Source: Lepus europaeus
Lineage: Eukaryota; Chordata; Mammalia; Lagomorpha; Leporidae
DNA: 64,000 nucleotides
NCBI RefSeq assembly: GCF_033115175.1
Contig: NC_084836.1
Span: 65,577,297 to 65,641,296, forward strand
Direction: 5' to 3'
The notes under the pieces are model-generated. The model was given only the letters and a program-made list of their open reading frames with translations. It was not told where the DNA came from and searched no databases. The position numbers were made by a program, and so were the translations under genes. Below, one piece after another: positions 33,401-44,740 of this stretch; the stretch's first letter is position 1; every line of letters starts with the position of its first letter.

Positions 33401-34220
33401 AATCATATTAACCTGAGAATTGCATTGTAATATTTATCATGTCCTTGCTGTGACCCTGAAAATCTGTGTTGATGAATTAAAAATGCATTAATAAAATATC
33501 AAATTAATAATTTATTAATAAAATATCCAAATTAAATGATTTATTAAAAAATTTCAAAAGGAGGCTCAAAAAATTCAATAACAGCAAAAGAAATCCAGCT
33601 AAGAAATGAGCAACAGACAACTTAATCAACAAATTTTTCCTTTCTTATGGGTGGACATTGAAATGGAACTGATTTGGTTTTCTTTTCAAAAGCCTCAAGG
33701 ACAAAGCAGCTTACATGCTAATCAAGATGAACAAAAAGGTCTGTTTATAAACTATTGGTCTCCAGCACCATTTTCTGTTCTCTGTTGCTTTCATGCATGT
33801 TCTTTGTTTCTTCTGCATTTTTACTGGACCAGTGGCGTCATTTTCATCACATTCGCCATAAAATTTCCTTGTCACCCTTGAAACTGTACCTTCCCTTTAG
33901 CAGGTTTAACCTGTCTTTTATCTGTTACTTAAATGAGGTTTTTTTTTTTTTTTAATGTGTAGTTCTCTTTATTATTCCAGATGATTCAAATATCAAAAGG
34001 AAGATTCTTCCAGTAATTTGCCTTTGTAATACAGGAAACTAATAAAATATATACTACATTTAAAAACCAAAAACGGTTATTTTTTTTTCCTTTCTGTACC
34101 CAAAGCAGTCCAGAGAGAACTTAAATTAGTATAATTGCTGTTGATTATGGGCCCCCTACGGGTAATCCTTGCTCGCTTAGGCTTGCTTTCTATATTTACC
34201 TAGACTAAACTGACAGCGTT
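33401..34220. other. Unassigned sequence between the duplication arms
   Basis: No gene recognised; an open frame at 33606-33881 has no known domain. A T run lies at about 33939-33953. Confidence 0.4.
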
Positions 34221-34238
34221 AGAAATAATCTCTTGTTG

Positions 34239-34574
34239 GGCCGTTGCTGTGTTGTAGCGGGTAAAGCTGCCGCCTGCAGTCCATTTGGGTGTTGGTTGGA
34301 GTCCCGGATGCTCCACTTCCAATCCAGCTCTCTGCTGTGGCCTGGGAAAGCAGTAGAAGATGGCCCAAGTCTTTGGACCCCTGCACCCAGGTGGGAGACC
34401 TGGAAGAATCTCCTGGCTCCTGGCTTTGGATCTGTGGAGCTCCAGCTGCTGCGGACAATTAGGGAGTGAACCAGTGGGTGGAAGACCTCTTTCTCTTTCT
34501 CTCTCTCTGCCTCTCCTCTCTGTGTGTAACTCTGACTTTCAAGTAAATAAATAGATCTAAAAAAAAAAAAAAAA
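34239..34574 (+). mobile_element. CSINE
   Basis: Full sense copy. AGAAATAATCTCTTGTTG (34221-34238) and AGAAATAATCTCTTATTG (34575-34592) form an 18-bp duplication with one mismatch. Confidence 0.92.
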
Positions 34575-34592
34575 AGAAATAATCTCTTATTG

Positions 34593-34973
34593 CAGAGCTC
34601 TTCAATACTGAATGTAAATGGGCCAAAATCAGACTTACTGATTGCTTTTTATGAAAGTTGTATGGTGCTGGCAGATCATATAGAAGCTCTGTAAAAAAAA
34701 AGCTAACTAAAGATAAACATTACATTTCCAAACATCTCTCACCCTTGACTAAGCAACAATGATGGTAACAAAAACAAATCACAACAACACCAGCAATAAA
34801 AAATAAGCTGAGAAAGCTCTAGACATTGGTAAGCTAAACATTTTAACCTAGCCGGGTGTTGAACTGATATTCATTTCTGCTATTTTCGCCATTACTGGAG
34901 TGAAATTATGAGGAAGAATTTACAAAGGTAACAAGTGGATAAAAAGATAAATCCTGTGAAAAATATAGGACCA
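34593..34973. other. Unassigned AT-rich sequence
   Basis: No gene or repeat recognised. Confidence 0.4.
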
Positions 34974-35300
34974 GGGCCCACGCTATGATGTAATGGGTAA
35001 AGCCTCTGCCTGCACGGCCAACATCCCGTATGGACACCAGTTCAAGTCCCAGCTACTCCACTTATGATCCAGCTCTCTACTATGGCCTGGGAAAGCAGTT
35101 GAAGGTGGCCCAAGTCCTTAGGCCCCTGCATCCACGTGGGAGACCTGGAAGAAGCTCCTGGTTCCTGGCTTCGGATCGGCACAGCTCTGGCCATTTCGGC
35201 CATTTGGGGAGTCAACCAGAGAGTGGGAGACTTTTCTCTCTGTCTCATCCTCTCACTGTTTGTAACTCTATCAAATATAAATAAAATATGTTTAAAAAAA
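34974..35300 (+). mobile_element. CSINE
   Basis: Head GGGCCCACGCTATGATG, body, and an ATCAAATATAAATAAAATAT tail, sense. Confidence 0.87.
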
Positions 35301-35399
35301 GGTAATTATTGTCAACAAGTTTCCCTAGTGTAATATAGAATATTGGGAGTTATTCATCCTATTCTACTGTACTGTTTACCCATTAAACATCTACTTTCT

Positions 35400-35733
35400 T
35401 TTTTTTTTTTTAAGATTTATTTATTTGACAGGTAGAGTTACAGACAGTGAGAGAGCGAGAGAGACAGAAAGGTCTTCCTTCCATTGGTTCATTCCCCAAA
35501 TGGCCGCAACGGCCAGAACTACGCCGATCTGAAGCCAGGAGCCAGATGCTTCCTTCTTCTGGTCTCCCATGCGGGTGCAGGGCCCAAGCACTTGGGCCAT
35601 CCTCCACTGCACTCCTGGGCCACAGCAGAGAGCTGGACTGGAAGAGGAGCAACCGGGACTAGAACCAGCGCCCACATGGGATGCCAGTGCCACAGGCAGA
35701 GGATCAACCTAGTGCTCCCCAGCGCCATCCTCA
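35400..35733 (-). mobile_element. CSINE
   Basis: Antisense copy with T tract and AAGATTTATTTATTTGACAG. Flanks AAACATCTACTTTC and AACCATCTGCTTTC are an aged target duplication. Confidence 0.9.
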
Positions 35734-36051
35734 TAACCATCTGCTTTCGATCCTTTCCTCCTCTACATCCTTTCAAATTCTAACAATGGCTATTTGGTTC
35801 TATACTTGTATGATAATCAATTTTCTAGTTTCCAAATATAAGTAGGAACATGCATTATTTGTCTTTCTTTGCCTAAATTATTTGTTAGTATTCAGTTGCA
35901 CCTGAATTGCTGCAAATGCTATATTCCCACTTTCATACTCACTTAAAATATCATTTTTTTCTGTTTCTAAGTTCTTATCTATACAGATAGGATTTTGAAA
36001 GAAGTTTATGTGGTATACATAATAATATTATGGCAAAACACACTGATTCTC
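35734..36051. other. Unassigned AT-rich sequence
   Basis: No gene or repeat recognised. Confidence 0.4.
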
Positions 36052-36065
36052 TGGAGAAATATTTC

Positions 36066-36375
36066 TTTTTTTATTTGACAGAGTTATAGATAGTGAGAGA
36101 GAGAGACAGAGAGAAAGGTCTTCCTTCCGTTGGTTCACCCCCCAAATGGCCTCCACAGTCGGTACTGTGCCAATCCGAAGCCAGGAGCCAGGTGCTTCCT
36201 CCTGGTCTCCCATGCGGGTTCAGGGTCCCAAGCACTTGGGCCTCTTCCACTGCCCTCGCAGGCCACAGCAGAGAGCTGGACTGGAACAGGAGCAACCAGG
36301 ACTAGAAACAGTGCCCATATGGGATGCCGGTGCTGCAGGCAGAGGATTAACCTAGTGAGCCACGGCTCTGGCCCT
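36066..36375 (-). mobile_element. CSINE
   Basis: Antisense copy. Perfect 14-bp duplication TGGAGAAATATTTC at 36052-36065 and 36376-36389. Confidence 0.93.
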
Positions 36376-36389
36376 TGGAGAAATATTTC

Positions 36390-37112
36390 AAAGAAGCAAA
36401 AGTGTGTGTGTGTGTGTACATGTAACATACAATTTTACAATCCCTTGGGAAATGATGCTCCTGAATTCCAGTTACCATAAGAATTCTTTGCTCGTGTTTG
36501 ATGCTTTTTTGCAAGATACAGAAAGCAAAAATCTCCCATGGCTGATTTTCATATTGTACTATGTCATAATTTGAAAAGTTATAATATGCAACATAAGTAA
36601 ATCAGTATAAATTATAGAAAAGGGGATAATTTGATAGACTTTCCTACAGGGATAGATGGTGGATGTGATAGTTGAATCAGGACAAATCAATGGTTTGATT
36701 TGTTAAAATTCTAGTGAACACATTGTGAAATCCTACATTGGTATCAATGTTTCCACTGAGATGGTCTGTGTAAGTGACAAGATTCTATAATGTATTCTTC
36801 GTGATGACCTAGATGTGCTAGAATCCACAACTGCAAGCAGAGGGACTGTTTCTTTCCACTCGTCTATGATTTTATAAAGATGAGTAAATAGAAGAATTCA
36901 ATTAATTGTTTCCAACCAAGCCATGCTTGAGCCATTCACTTTTATTTCGGTTCCTCCCATCTGCCTGGAATACCCATCTCATCTCTCCTGTCCTTTGAGA
37001 ACCTGCTTAAATATCCACAAAAATCAGATGTACTTTCCTAGAAAGATCCATAAACAACACCAGAAAGACCTCTCATATTTGATTTGCGTTTGGTTCTTCA
37101 AAAGTTTCTTTC
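36390..37112. other. Unassigned sequence, no gene
   Basis: A (GT)n run lies near 36402-36416. CTTTATAAAGATGAGTAAATAG near 36870 and the rest are unremarkable. Confidence 0.4.
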
Positions 37113-37386
37113 TTTTATAAAAGATTTGTTTATTTTGATTTACAGAGAGAGAAGGAGACACACACATACAGAGAGAGAGAGAGAGGTCTTTGACCCACTG
37201 ATTCACTCCCCAAATGGCTGAAACAACCAGCACTGGGGCAGGTCAAAGCTGGAAGCTGGGAGCTTCATCCGGGTCTCCCACGTAGGCAGAGGCTCAGACA
37301 CTTGGACTATCTTCCACTGGTTTTCTCAGGCCATTAGCAGGGAGCTGGATCAGAAGTAGAGCAGCTGGGACTCATACCGGCAACCT
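37113..37386 (-). mobile_element. CSINE lacking its 5' head
   Basis: Antisense body from AAAAGATTTGTTTATTTTG to GCTGGGACTCATACCGG. The GGCCGGCGC head is absent, as in 5' truncation. Confidence 0.85.
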
Positions 37387-37604
37387 TAATAAAGTAAAAT
37401 AAAATGATAAAACAAAAAGACTCAAACTTTTTAAAAAATGCTTTGCAGATGAAATATTTTATTTAAAAATAAAACTTGAAAACACCTAAACTTCATATCA
37501 AGGCACCAAAAGGGAATAAAAAAGGCGAAATTGTTGTCTTGGAACTACTATTAATGATGTTTCAGACCCTTTCCTCGTATCCTTTGTATAAAGTCAGAGA
37601 ATAA

Positions 37605-38543
37605 TCATTTTCTTGCCAGGGAGACAACCCTATGCATCACATTAATGAAGGCAATTTTCACCTGCTGATTGCGTAACGTGTAGATGAAAGGGTTCAAAAG
37701 TGGAGCGACTGAGGTATTGAGCACTGAAATCCCCTTTGCAACAGAGACCCGCTGTTTCATGGATGGTTTGACATACATGAAGATGCAACTGCCACAGGAC
37801 AGGGATAGGACAATCACGTGCGAGGAGCACGTGGAAAATGCCTTCTTCCGCTGACTGGTTGAAGGGATTTTTAGAATTGTCTGGGCGATACAAACGTATG
37901 ACACCACCACCACGGCCAGCGTGACCAAGAGAGTCACCAGAGCCGAGGCGAACCCCATCCTCTCCAGGGTCCGCGTGTCTGTGCAGGAGAGCTGCAGGAG
38001 GGGAGTGGTGTCGCAGTAGAAATGGTCAACCACGTTGGAGCCGCAGAAGTCAAGATCCAGTCCTAGGAGCAGCGGTGGGAAGATGACGAGGAAGCCAGCG
38101 ACCCAGCAGCCGAGGACAAGCGCCGTGCAGACTTGGCTGCTCATGAGGGTGGTGTAGCGCAGCGGCTTGCAGATGGCCACGTAGCGGTCGCAGGACATGG
38201 CCGCCAGCAGGTAGAACTCCGACGCTCCCAGCAGGAAGGCGAAGAACACCTGGGTGACACAGCTGTTATAGGAAATGGCCTTGTCCCCGGTGGCCATCAC
38301 AGCGAGCAGTTTGGGGATGCACGTCGTAGTGTAGGAAATTTCTAAGAAAGCAAAGTTCCGAAGGAAAAAATACATGGGCGTCTTCAGATGAGTGTCCACC
38401 AGCGTGAGGATGATGATGGTCAGGTTGCCCGTGACGCTTAGCAGACAGGTGAGAAGAAGGAAGGCGAAGAGGGCGCCTTTCCACTCTGGGTCGTCAGTCA
38501 AACCTGCCAGGATGAGCGCTGTCAGTCTTGTGTGGTTTCCCAT
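37605..38543 (-). CDS. Olfactory receptor, OR6C family, intact, GC-rich, MSCDRY variant
   Basis: A 312-codon intact receptor. Landmarks: NHT glycosylation site at 3-5, GN at 39-40, [16 protein letters not shown] at 53-68, Cys95/Cys177, KAFSTCSSH at 234-242 and PLLNPFIY at 281-288. In TM3 the usual MAYDRY/MSYDRY is MSCDRY: Tyr118 is Cys while DRY itself is kept. A second Cys replaces Tyr at 250 (LSCGSC). The frame stays open 32 codons upstream to an ATG at 38637-38639. I chose the ATG at 38541-38543 because it gives the family start MGNHT, and because the duplicated left arm does not keep the upstream frame. The coding region is visibly richer in G and C than the other three receptors, especially about 37.9-38.3 kb. 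It is the parent, or sister, of the broken copy at 32166-32340. It is clearly OR6C-family; no human orthologue is recognised. Confidence 0.92.
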   Translation of the reverse strand: MGNHTRLTALILAGLTDDPEWKGALFAFLLLTCLLSVTGNLTIIILTLVDTHLKTPMYFFLRNFAFLEISYTTTCIPKLLAVMATGDKAISYNSCVTQVFFAFLLGASEFYLLAAMSCDRYVAICKPLRYTTLMSSQVCTALVLGCWVAGFLVIFPPLLLGLDLDFCGSNVVDHFYCDTTPLLQLSCTDTRTLERMGFASALVTLLVTLAVVVVSYVCIAQTILKIPSTSQRKKAFSTCSSHVIVLSLSCGSCIFMYVKPSMKQRVSVAKGISVLNTSVAPLLNPFIYTLRNQQVKIAFINVMHRVVSLARK

Positions 38544-38868
38544 GATGGTCCTCTGCTGTTCATCAGGTGTGAATAGATAGGGAAAGAACTCTATGGAAAA
38601 GTAGCAGTGAGATTCAATATCCCTACTGACAAACATCATTTCTGTGTGTGGGAAACATCTGAAATTATCTCCACTGTCTATTTAAAATATTACGATTAAC
38701 ATTCACAAGGTGATACTTCAGAGACAGGAATATGATGAATATCATTGTTTTAAGATGGTTAGAGGAGAACTAAAAACAGTTTGTGTTTTCAGGGTATCTA
38801 GATATAGACTACAAATCTAATTTTGAAATCGTACCGAAGAATAATGCATATTATTCTAATATTTGTAT

Positions 38869-38928
38869 TCTTTTTTTTTTTTTGACAAGCAGAGTGGATA
38901 GTGAGAGAGAGAGAGGCAGAGAGAAAGG
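38869..38928 (-). mobile_element. 60-bp CSINE 3' remnant abutting a palindrome
   Basis: Only the T tract, TTGACAAGCAGAGTGGATAG and the GA-rich stretch remain. A perfect 12-bp inverted repeat (AGGTTTAACTTC, 3-base spacer, GAAGTTAAACCT; 38926-38952) sits at the break. Confidence 0.8.
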
Positions 38929-39323
38929 TTTAACTTCTCTGAAGTTAAACCTGTGCAACATTTTCATTTATCTGAAATTGGATCTCATCATCCATGAATT
39001 AGAAAATACACAACTGGTCACTCTGATTTAGTTAAGTAAAATGGTAAATGTATACTAATACTGTTCATTAATGATAGCTTGGGTCTGTGTGTGTGTGCAT
39101 GTGTGTGCAAAATGTGGATTGATGTACTTGGAATAACAGGTGTCATCATGGGTTTTGTATGCAAACATATTTAATTTTATAATACTAAGTTATTACAAAG
39201 GAACATTAAATGGCATATCACCCTAAAGTTATCAAGAGCATTATCAAGAGCAAACAAGCATTTCTTTCTTCTAAGTTTCTTTAATTTGCTTCTAATTTGT
39301 ACATATAAAAGAATAAAAATATT

Positions 39324-39431
39324 TGGCCGGCACCGTGGCTTAACAGGCTAATCCTCCACCTTGCGGCGCCGGCACACCGGGTTCTAGTCCCGGTTCGGGT
39401 GCCGGATTCTATCCCGGTTGCCCCTCTTCCA
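39324..39431 (+). mobile_element. CSINE 5' fragment, 3' end missing
   Basis: Well-preserved head, from GGCCGGCACCGTGGC through GGTTCTAGTCCCGG to GCCCCTCTTCC, ending abruptly in unrelated sequence. Loss of the 3' part is not produced by ordinary retroposition. Confidence 0.88.
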
Positions 39432-40728
39432 CCTGGATTGCTGCTGTCACTTCCCACCCTTTCCACTCTGTGCCTCAAGACCAAGTGAAGAGCAACAGTG
39501 AGGTAGTGGGTGTGTAGCAAGCCCTTCCAGTTTCCACTGAGGTTACAGTTCTGACAATGGCATAGGCAAATGACACATGGGTGAGATGTGGGGATATAGG
39601 AGAAGTGAGAAACGGGTTCAGGAAATGGTATGAAGCAGGAGATGCAAAGACAACCTATATGGAAAACTCAAGAAACAGAAGGATTTTTTAGAAATAGGAT
39701 AATGAGAAGAAAATAGTTAAAAGAAGATTAAATAAGTTTAAAATTGGTAAGTACATACTATGAACAGGAAATGTTTGCCAATGAAATTTCTCTCCTGCTT
39801 TTATTCCTTATTCTTACATTTTTGTTCTTTGTCCATATACGAGGTGAGAACAGAAAAAATTTTGAGCTCAGTGTGGCCTAAAAGAGATGAGCAGTATTTA
39901 GTAAATTGCAGATGCACAATGTTAAAATGTTAGAAGTACACATTTCCTATCATAAGGACATTCAAATGTCCATCAAACAGATATCCACAGTGGGTAGCTT
40001 TCCTACCTCTGACTTGCATTAAGTGAGACAAGGAGACTCAGAGAAAAGCTGTTCAAGTTGCACAGGTAGTAAATTGTGGACTGGGAGTTAAGATCAATGG
40101 TAATTCTAAGGCCAATTTCTTTCCCACATATGGTCACCATCAAGGACATAAAATAATTAAGGTGTGTGTGTGTGTGTGTGCTGGGAACGGTACTATCATC
40201 AAAGACAATGTTTTCTGACTTGGGGATGTCAGGATGATTATTTCAACCTGTAAAACATATAATCAAGTAGACATATGCACAAATAAGAAACATCTAGGGA
40301 CAAATAAAAGTTGTTTCCAATAGTATTGAAAGAAGCGTACATAGAAGAATTGGATTCTAAGACAGGTGCTAAAGGGAGGTAAAAGAGGTGTGTGATTCCT
40401 CGGCGGAGCAACAGCCTGAGCAGGAGCAGAGCTCAGACGTCCGCCAGGCTTCATTGGCACCAAAGGCACTTCTGCCACTAGACATCCACATGGGAACTTC
40501 AAAGGCTCATCGAAGAATGGACAGAAACGATGATTTTATTTGGATGCCAAAAATTGAAATCCAACCATAGTTTTTCGGTCATGCACATTTTCATGACTTA
40601 TAAAGATCTCTCATAGACATAAATGTCAAAATTTCTTTGGAGTCTTTTATGTATCCCTAAAGTCTTTGCTTATACGTAATATAATAGTATAGTATAGACA
40701 TTCATAAGCGAAAAGCATTGCCTTCTCT
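39432..40728. other. Right-arm unique sequence; possible MIR near 40020-40130
   Basis: No gene seen. GAGACTCAGAGAAAAGCTG and GCACAGGTAGTAAATTGTGG near 40035-40080 resemble an antisense MIR. A (GT)n run is at 40161-40180. Confidence 0.4.
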
Positions 40729-41080
40729 TTTTTCTTTTTTTTTTTTTTTTTTTTTTGGACAGGCAGAGTTAGACAGTGAGAGAGAGAGAGAGGGAGAAAG
40801 GTCTTCCTTTTCTGTTGGTTCACCCCTAAATGGCCGCCATGGCCGGCGCACTGCTCCTGCGCCAATCCGAAGCCAGAAGCCAGATGCTTCCTCCTGGTCT
40901 CCCATGCGGGTGCAGGGCCCAAGCACCTAGCCCATCCTCCACTGCCTTCCAGGGCGACAGTAGAGAGCTGGACTGGAAGAGGAGCAACCGGGACAGAATC
41001 CGGTGCCCCAACCAGGACTAGAACCTGGGGTGCCAGCACCACAGATGGAGGATTAGCCTAGTGGGCTGTGGCACTGGCCA
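40729..41080 (-). mobile_element. CSINE
   Basis: Full antisense copy with a long T tract. AAAGCATTGCCTT on both sides (about 40711 and 41080) marks the target duplication. Confidence 0.9.
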
Positions 41081-41089
41081 AAGCATTGC

Positions 41090-42910
41090 CTTTTCTTTTT
41101 CTTGGACATTCTTTTCAAGTTCATATATTTTTAAGCAATCTATTATAGAATGTTTTTCATTGTACCAATTACCCAGCCACAACAATCATAGGAATCAGTG
41201 TATCCAAAACACCTAAATCATAATTTTATCGCATCATATCACTCCTTTGTCCAACTTTGACAAACACACACAACAATTACCTCCCAACACATACCACAAA
41301 AAATAAATAACCTTCATGTGATGAAAAAATTAGAAGTTGAGCATACGAATGCTTAGATGTGATAAATAGTCTGAATATCAGATTAATTTAAAAAATATAA
41401 AAGCTTCTCAAATTGAAATTATCATCATATTACAATTATCTTCTTTCTCTATGTTTGCTAAATCTAAATGAAGAAGATAGGGAAAATAAGTTAATGCTTA
41501 ACACATAAAAATTTAACAAACTCGAGTTACAATATATCTATTAAGAAGTGCTATCTTTCATTTTAAAAATATTGTTTTCATTTCTGAATCTAAAAGAAGT
41601 CTGTCAAAATGTTTTCAAATGCAAATATTTATCTTAACCACAAAATGTATTTAAAAAGATCACGATACAGATTTACACAGAAAAAACCATCTGCACCTCA
41701 ACAATGAAGGATTTTATTGTGTGCTGAGCAGAGCACACTGCTACTCCTCTCTTCTCTGAGCCGACTCCATTCCAACCTACAACCCATGATCGCTTTTCCT
41801 CTTGTGACTGGCAGTCCAGGAAGTGGTTTCATTAGCTATTTTATTGCAGTTATCCTAGTGCATTAAGTTCCCCCTTTACTGTAATTTGCTTATTTCTGGA
41901 TTGACTCCATGTCTAGGTATTGTGCACAGTGCCATATAAAACGTATCAGCCCTTGAGCTACTGCTGTGTACACTTTTTGTACCCTGAAATTATCTGAAGA
42001 CCCTAAAGAACTCTCAGAAGCAAATGAGATCCCAAACCACAACCTCCCAAAGGATCACCAATTTATTTGCTACACAACTGTTCTCCCCAAGCACTAAGCA
42101 TTTGAAAAAGCAAAAGGTGTATTCACTGAGAAATTCTTAAAGTGAGAACTCATATGAACTGCCCTTATATGTGTTTGCCCTTCAACACATTCATGTTTTG
42201 ATGTATAGCTGAGGATTTATAAGTAGAAAGAAAATTTCTATGTCAGAATAAAAGACGAGAATATATAAAATGGAGAGTTTAGCAATTCTTAGACAAATTT
42301 GAACCTCAGAGTAAATGGACCGTTACTAGCTTTGTCGTGTACACCTAAGCATTTCGTGTTCCATATACACTTCAGTTTCTTTTCTGCAGTCTGTGAGATT
42401 GTGCGGAATTCATAAACATATGTTTCGCATAAGCAAACACTCTTTCCATCTTCAATAGAATGGAAAGTTCCTTCCTTTAGTCTTCTTTGCCCTTATTTCT
42501 GCTATGGGACTAGATTCTGGCAAAATTATGTAAGTGGAGATAATTCACGTAAATTCTGAGAATTGTCACATCGTAAATGAGGGTTTCTTTTTCCTTCCTG
42601 TGTAGGCTTACTAAGGTTTCAAAGCAGATATGAATGCAAGCCAATCGGAGTCGCGAGTGAGACAACACACACAGATGGCAAATCAACAAGACAGAACATA
42701 GTCACGACCTTGATCCCATTGCACCCCGCTGCCCATTCCTCTTGACCTCTGAGACCATACCAGGTCTTTCTCTGCCTTGGTTTGCACCAAATTTGGATGC
42801 TTAATTCTTGTAGCTGTGGTTTCAGCTTTTTGTTCCCCAGTCATATCTGCTTGTATTCAGACATTTCATATGGAAGGATCAGGAAAATGAGGCACAAGGA
42901 CATTTTTATA
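41090..42910. other. Right-arm unique sequence and flank, no gene
   Basis: Homology to the left arm ends near 42680. Beyond that no gene is seen. Confidence 0.5.
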
Positions 42911-42926
42911 AAAGTTAACCAGACAT

Positions 42927-43156
42927 GGGGCTGCCACCTGCAGTGCCAGCATCCCATGTGGGCACCGGTTCGTGTCCCAGCTGCTCCACTTCCAATCCAG
43001 CTCTCTGCTATTGCCTGGGAAAGCAGTAGAAGATGGCCCAAGTCCTTGGGCCCCTGCACCCATATAGGAGACCCCTAAGAATCTCCTGGCTCCTGGCTTT
43101 GGACTGGCGCAGCTCCAGCTGTTGCGGCCATCTGGGAGTGAACCAGCAGATGGAAT

Positions 43157-43198
<42 letters not shown>

Positions 43199-43253
43199 CT
43201 CCTTCTCTGTGTAATTATGGCTTTCAAGTAAATAAATAAATCTTGAAAAAAAA
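42927..43253 (+). mobile_element. CSINE with shortened head
   Basis: The usual start is fused to GCTGCCACCTGCAGTGCC, with about 30 bases missing. There is a (CT)n run at 43160-43192. AAGTTAACCAGACAT and AAGTTAACCAGACTT flank it. Confidence 0.9.
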
Positions 43254-43289
43254 ATAAGTTAACCAGACTTAAGCCAGAAGCCCTTAGGC

Positions 43290-43560
43290 CTATTTCTTAG
43301 TCTGTTCTCTGTTGCTATAACTATATATCTGAAACTGAGTAATTTATTAAAAAAAGAGGTTTCTTTTGGCTTCTGAGGGCTGATGTAGAACAGATAAAAG
43401 AGGGCTGAACTCCAAGGCTGCCAACTCATTACCCAGATAACAGTATTTATTAGGTCATGAGGACTCTGGCCCACACTCAAAGACCTTATAACAGGGCCCC
43501 ACCCTCCAATATATGCAGAAAAAGTATCTGGCAAAGCTCAGCTTCCCTTCTTGATAAAAA
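43290..43560 (-). mobile_element. Probable MaLR-type LTR fossil
   Basis: CTTAGTCTGTTCTCTGTTGC and GAAACTGAGTAATTTATTAA resemble, in reverse complement, the end of an MST/MLT-type mammalian LTR. It is an isolated, very old, decayed copy. Confidence 0.5.
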
Positions 43561-43569
43561 CCCTGACCA

Positions 43570-44120
43570 AATTATGGATGAAAATTGAAAAGAAGTCAAA
43601 ATGTCAAAATTACAGATAATGTGATCTTGGCATATATATGCAATGGAATATTATTCAGCCACAAGCAGTATAAAGTTTTTTTCATTTGTCACAACATGAA
43701 CAGTGATGTAAGCTGGGCTCGGGAAGACAGACACCACACACTCTCACCCATTGGTGGAAGCTAGGAAAGTACATCACATGGAAGTCAAGAGTCAACTATG
43801 AGTCACTAGTGAGTAACAAGCTCTGTGGAAGAGGGAGGAGGGGGAATCATGGGTACCAAGTTGCCATGGTGGTGAGGGTAGTTCTAACAGCATCACTATT
43901 ACAGGCTAACTATAGCCTGTAACAACTAGTTATACATTTCAAAATAACTAGAGGAGAGGAGTTTGAAGATTTCCCACAAAGGGATGATAATATTTGAGGA
44001 GATGGTAGTGCTAATCACCCTGATTGATCATTACATGTTACATACATCTTCACAGATGCTTGTACTACTGAACCTGTAACTACAGACACTAAGATCAATT
44101 AAAATTTTTAAATGCAAACT
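43570..44120 (+). mobile_element. Old LINE-1 3' end, sense
   Basis: GCAATGGAATATTATTCAGC, ACTCTCACCCATTGGTGGAA, GAGGAGATGGTAGTGCTAAT and CACTAAGATCAATTAAAATT match the L1 tail. Confidence 0.82.
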
Positions 44121-44149
44121 TTTATACAAATAATCTAATTTTTTGACTG

Positions 44150-44740
44150 AAACACTTATAAATATATACTTAGGGGCTATAATATGAAATTACAAAAATG
44201 TCTATGTTACATATCTAATATACATTAGCAAATTACAGTGATTAGTATATGAATCACCTCAAATATTTATCATATCTTTATGCTGAGAACACTAAAAACC
44301 CTTCTCCTAGCCCTTTTGAAATATACAACATATTATTGTTAATTATAGTCACCCTGATGAGGAAAACAACATCAGGAGGTTTCTTGCTATCGAAGTGGAA
44401 CATTTTACTTATGTACTAGACAGTTCTCCCCTCCCTCCCCTTACCGCCCTATAATAACTCACTCTCTGCTCAACATCTGTGGGATAAACTTTTAGAGTCT
44501 GTATGTAAGTGAGACCATGGGGTCTTTGCCTTTCAGTGACTAGTTTATTTCACCCAACATACGTCTTCCAGGTTCATCCATGTTGTGGCTAATGACAAGA
44601 TTTCAACATTATTATTGATTCCACGTCTTGATCACTGTTGATGCTGCAATAAACATGAGAAGGTGGATGTCTTTTCAAGAGACTGATTTAATTTTTTTTG
44701 GTTATATATCCAGTAGTGGGTTTGCTGCCTTGTTAAGTGT
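44150..44740 (-). mobile_element. Old LINE-1 3' end, antisense
   Basis: GAATCACCTCAAATATTTAT, TTGTTAATTATAGTCACCCT and GTTCATCCATGTTGTGGCTA are antisense L1 3' UTR and ORF2 end. Its 3' end faces that of the sense fragment before it. Confidence 0.82.

Larger units (their letters stand above)
38370..42680. repeat. Right arm of the inverted segmental duplication
   Basis: Reverse-complement partner of 24530-32340. It includes the first 54 codons and the 5' flank of the intact receptor. Inserts here are CSINE pieces at 38869, 39324 and 40729. Divergence is moderate by eye, more in the flank than in the receptor start. Confidence 0.9.

Noticed and set aside
38544-38639. A 32-codon N-terminal extension of the 37605-38543 receptor
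   Set aside because: OR6C proteins begin at MGNHT/MKN, and the paralogous left arm does not preserve the extension frame.
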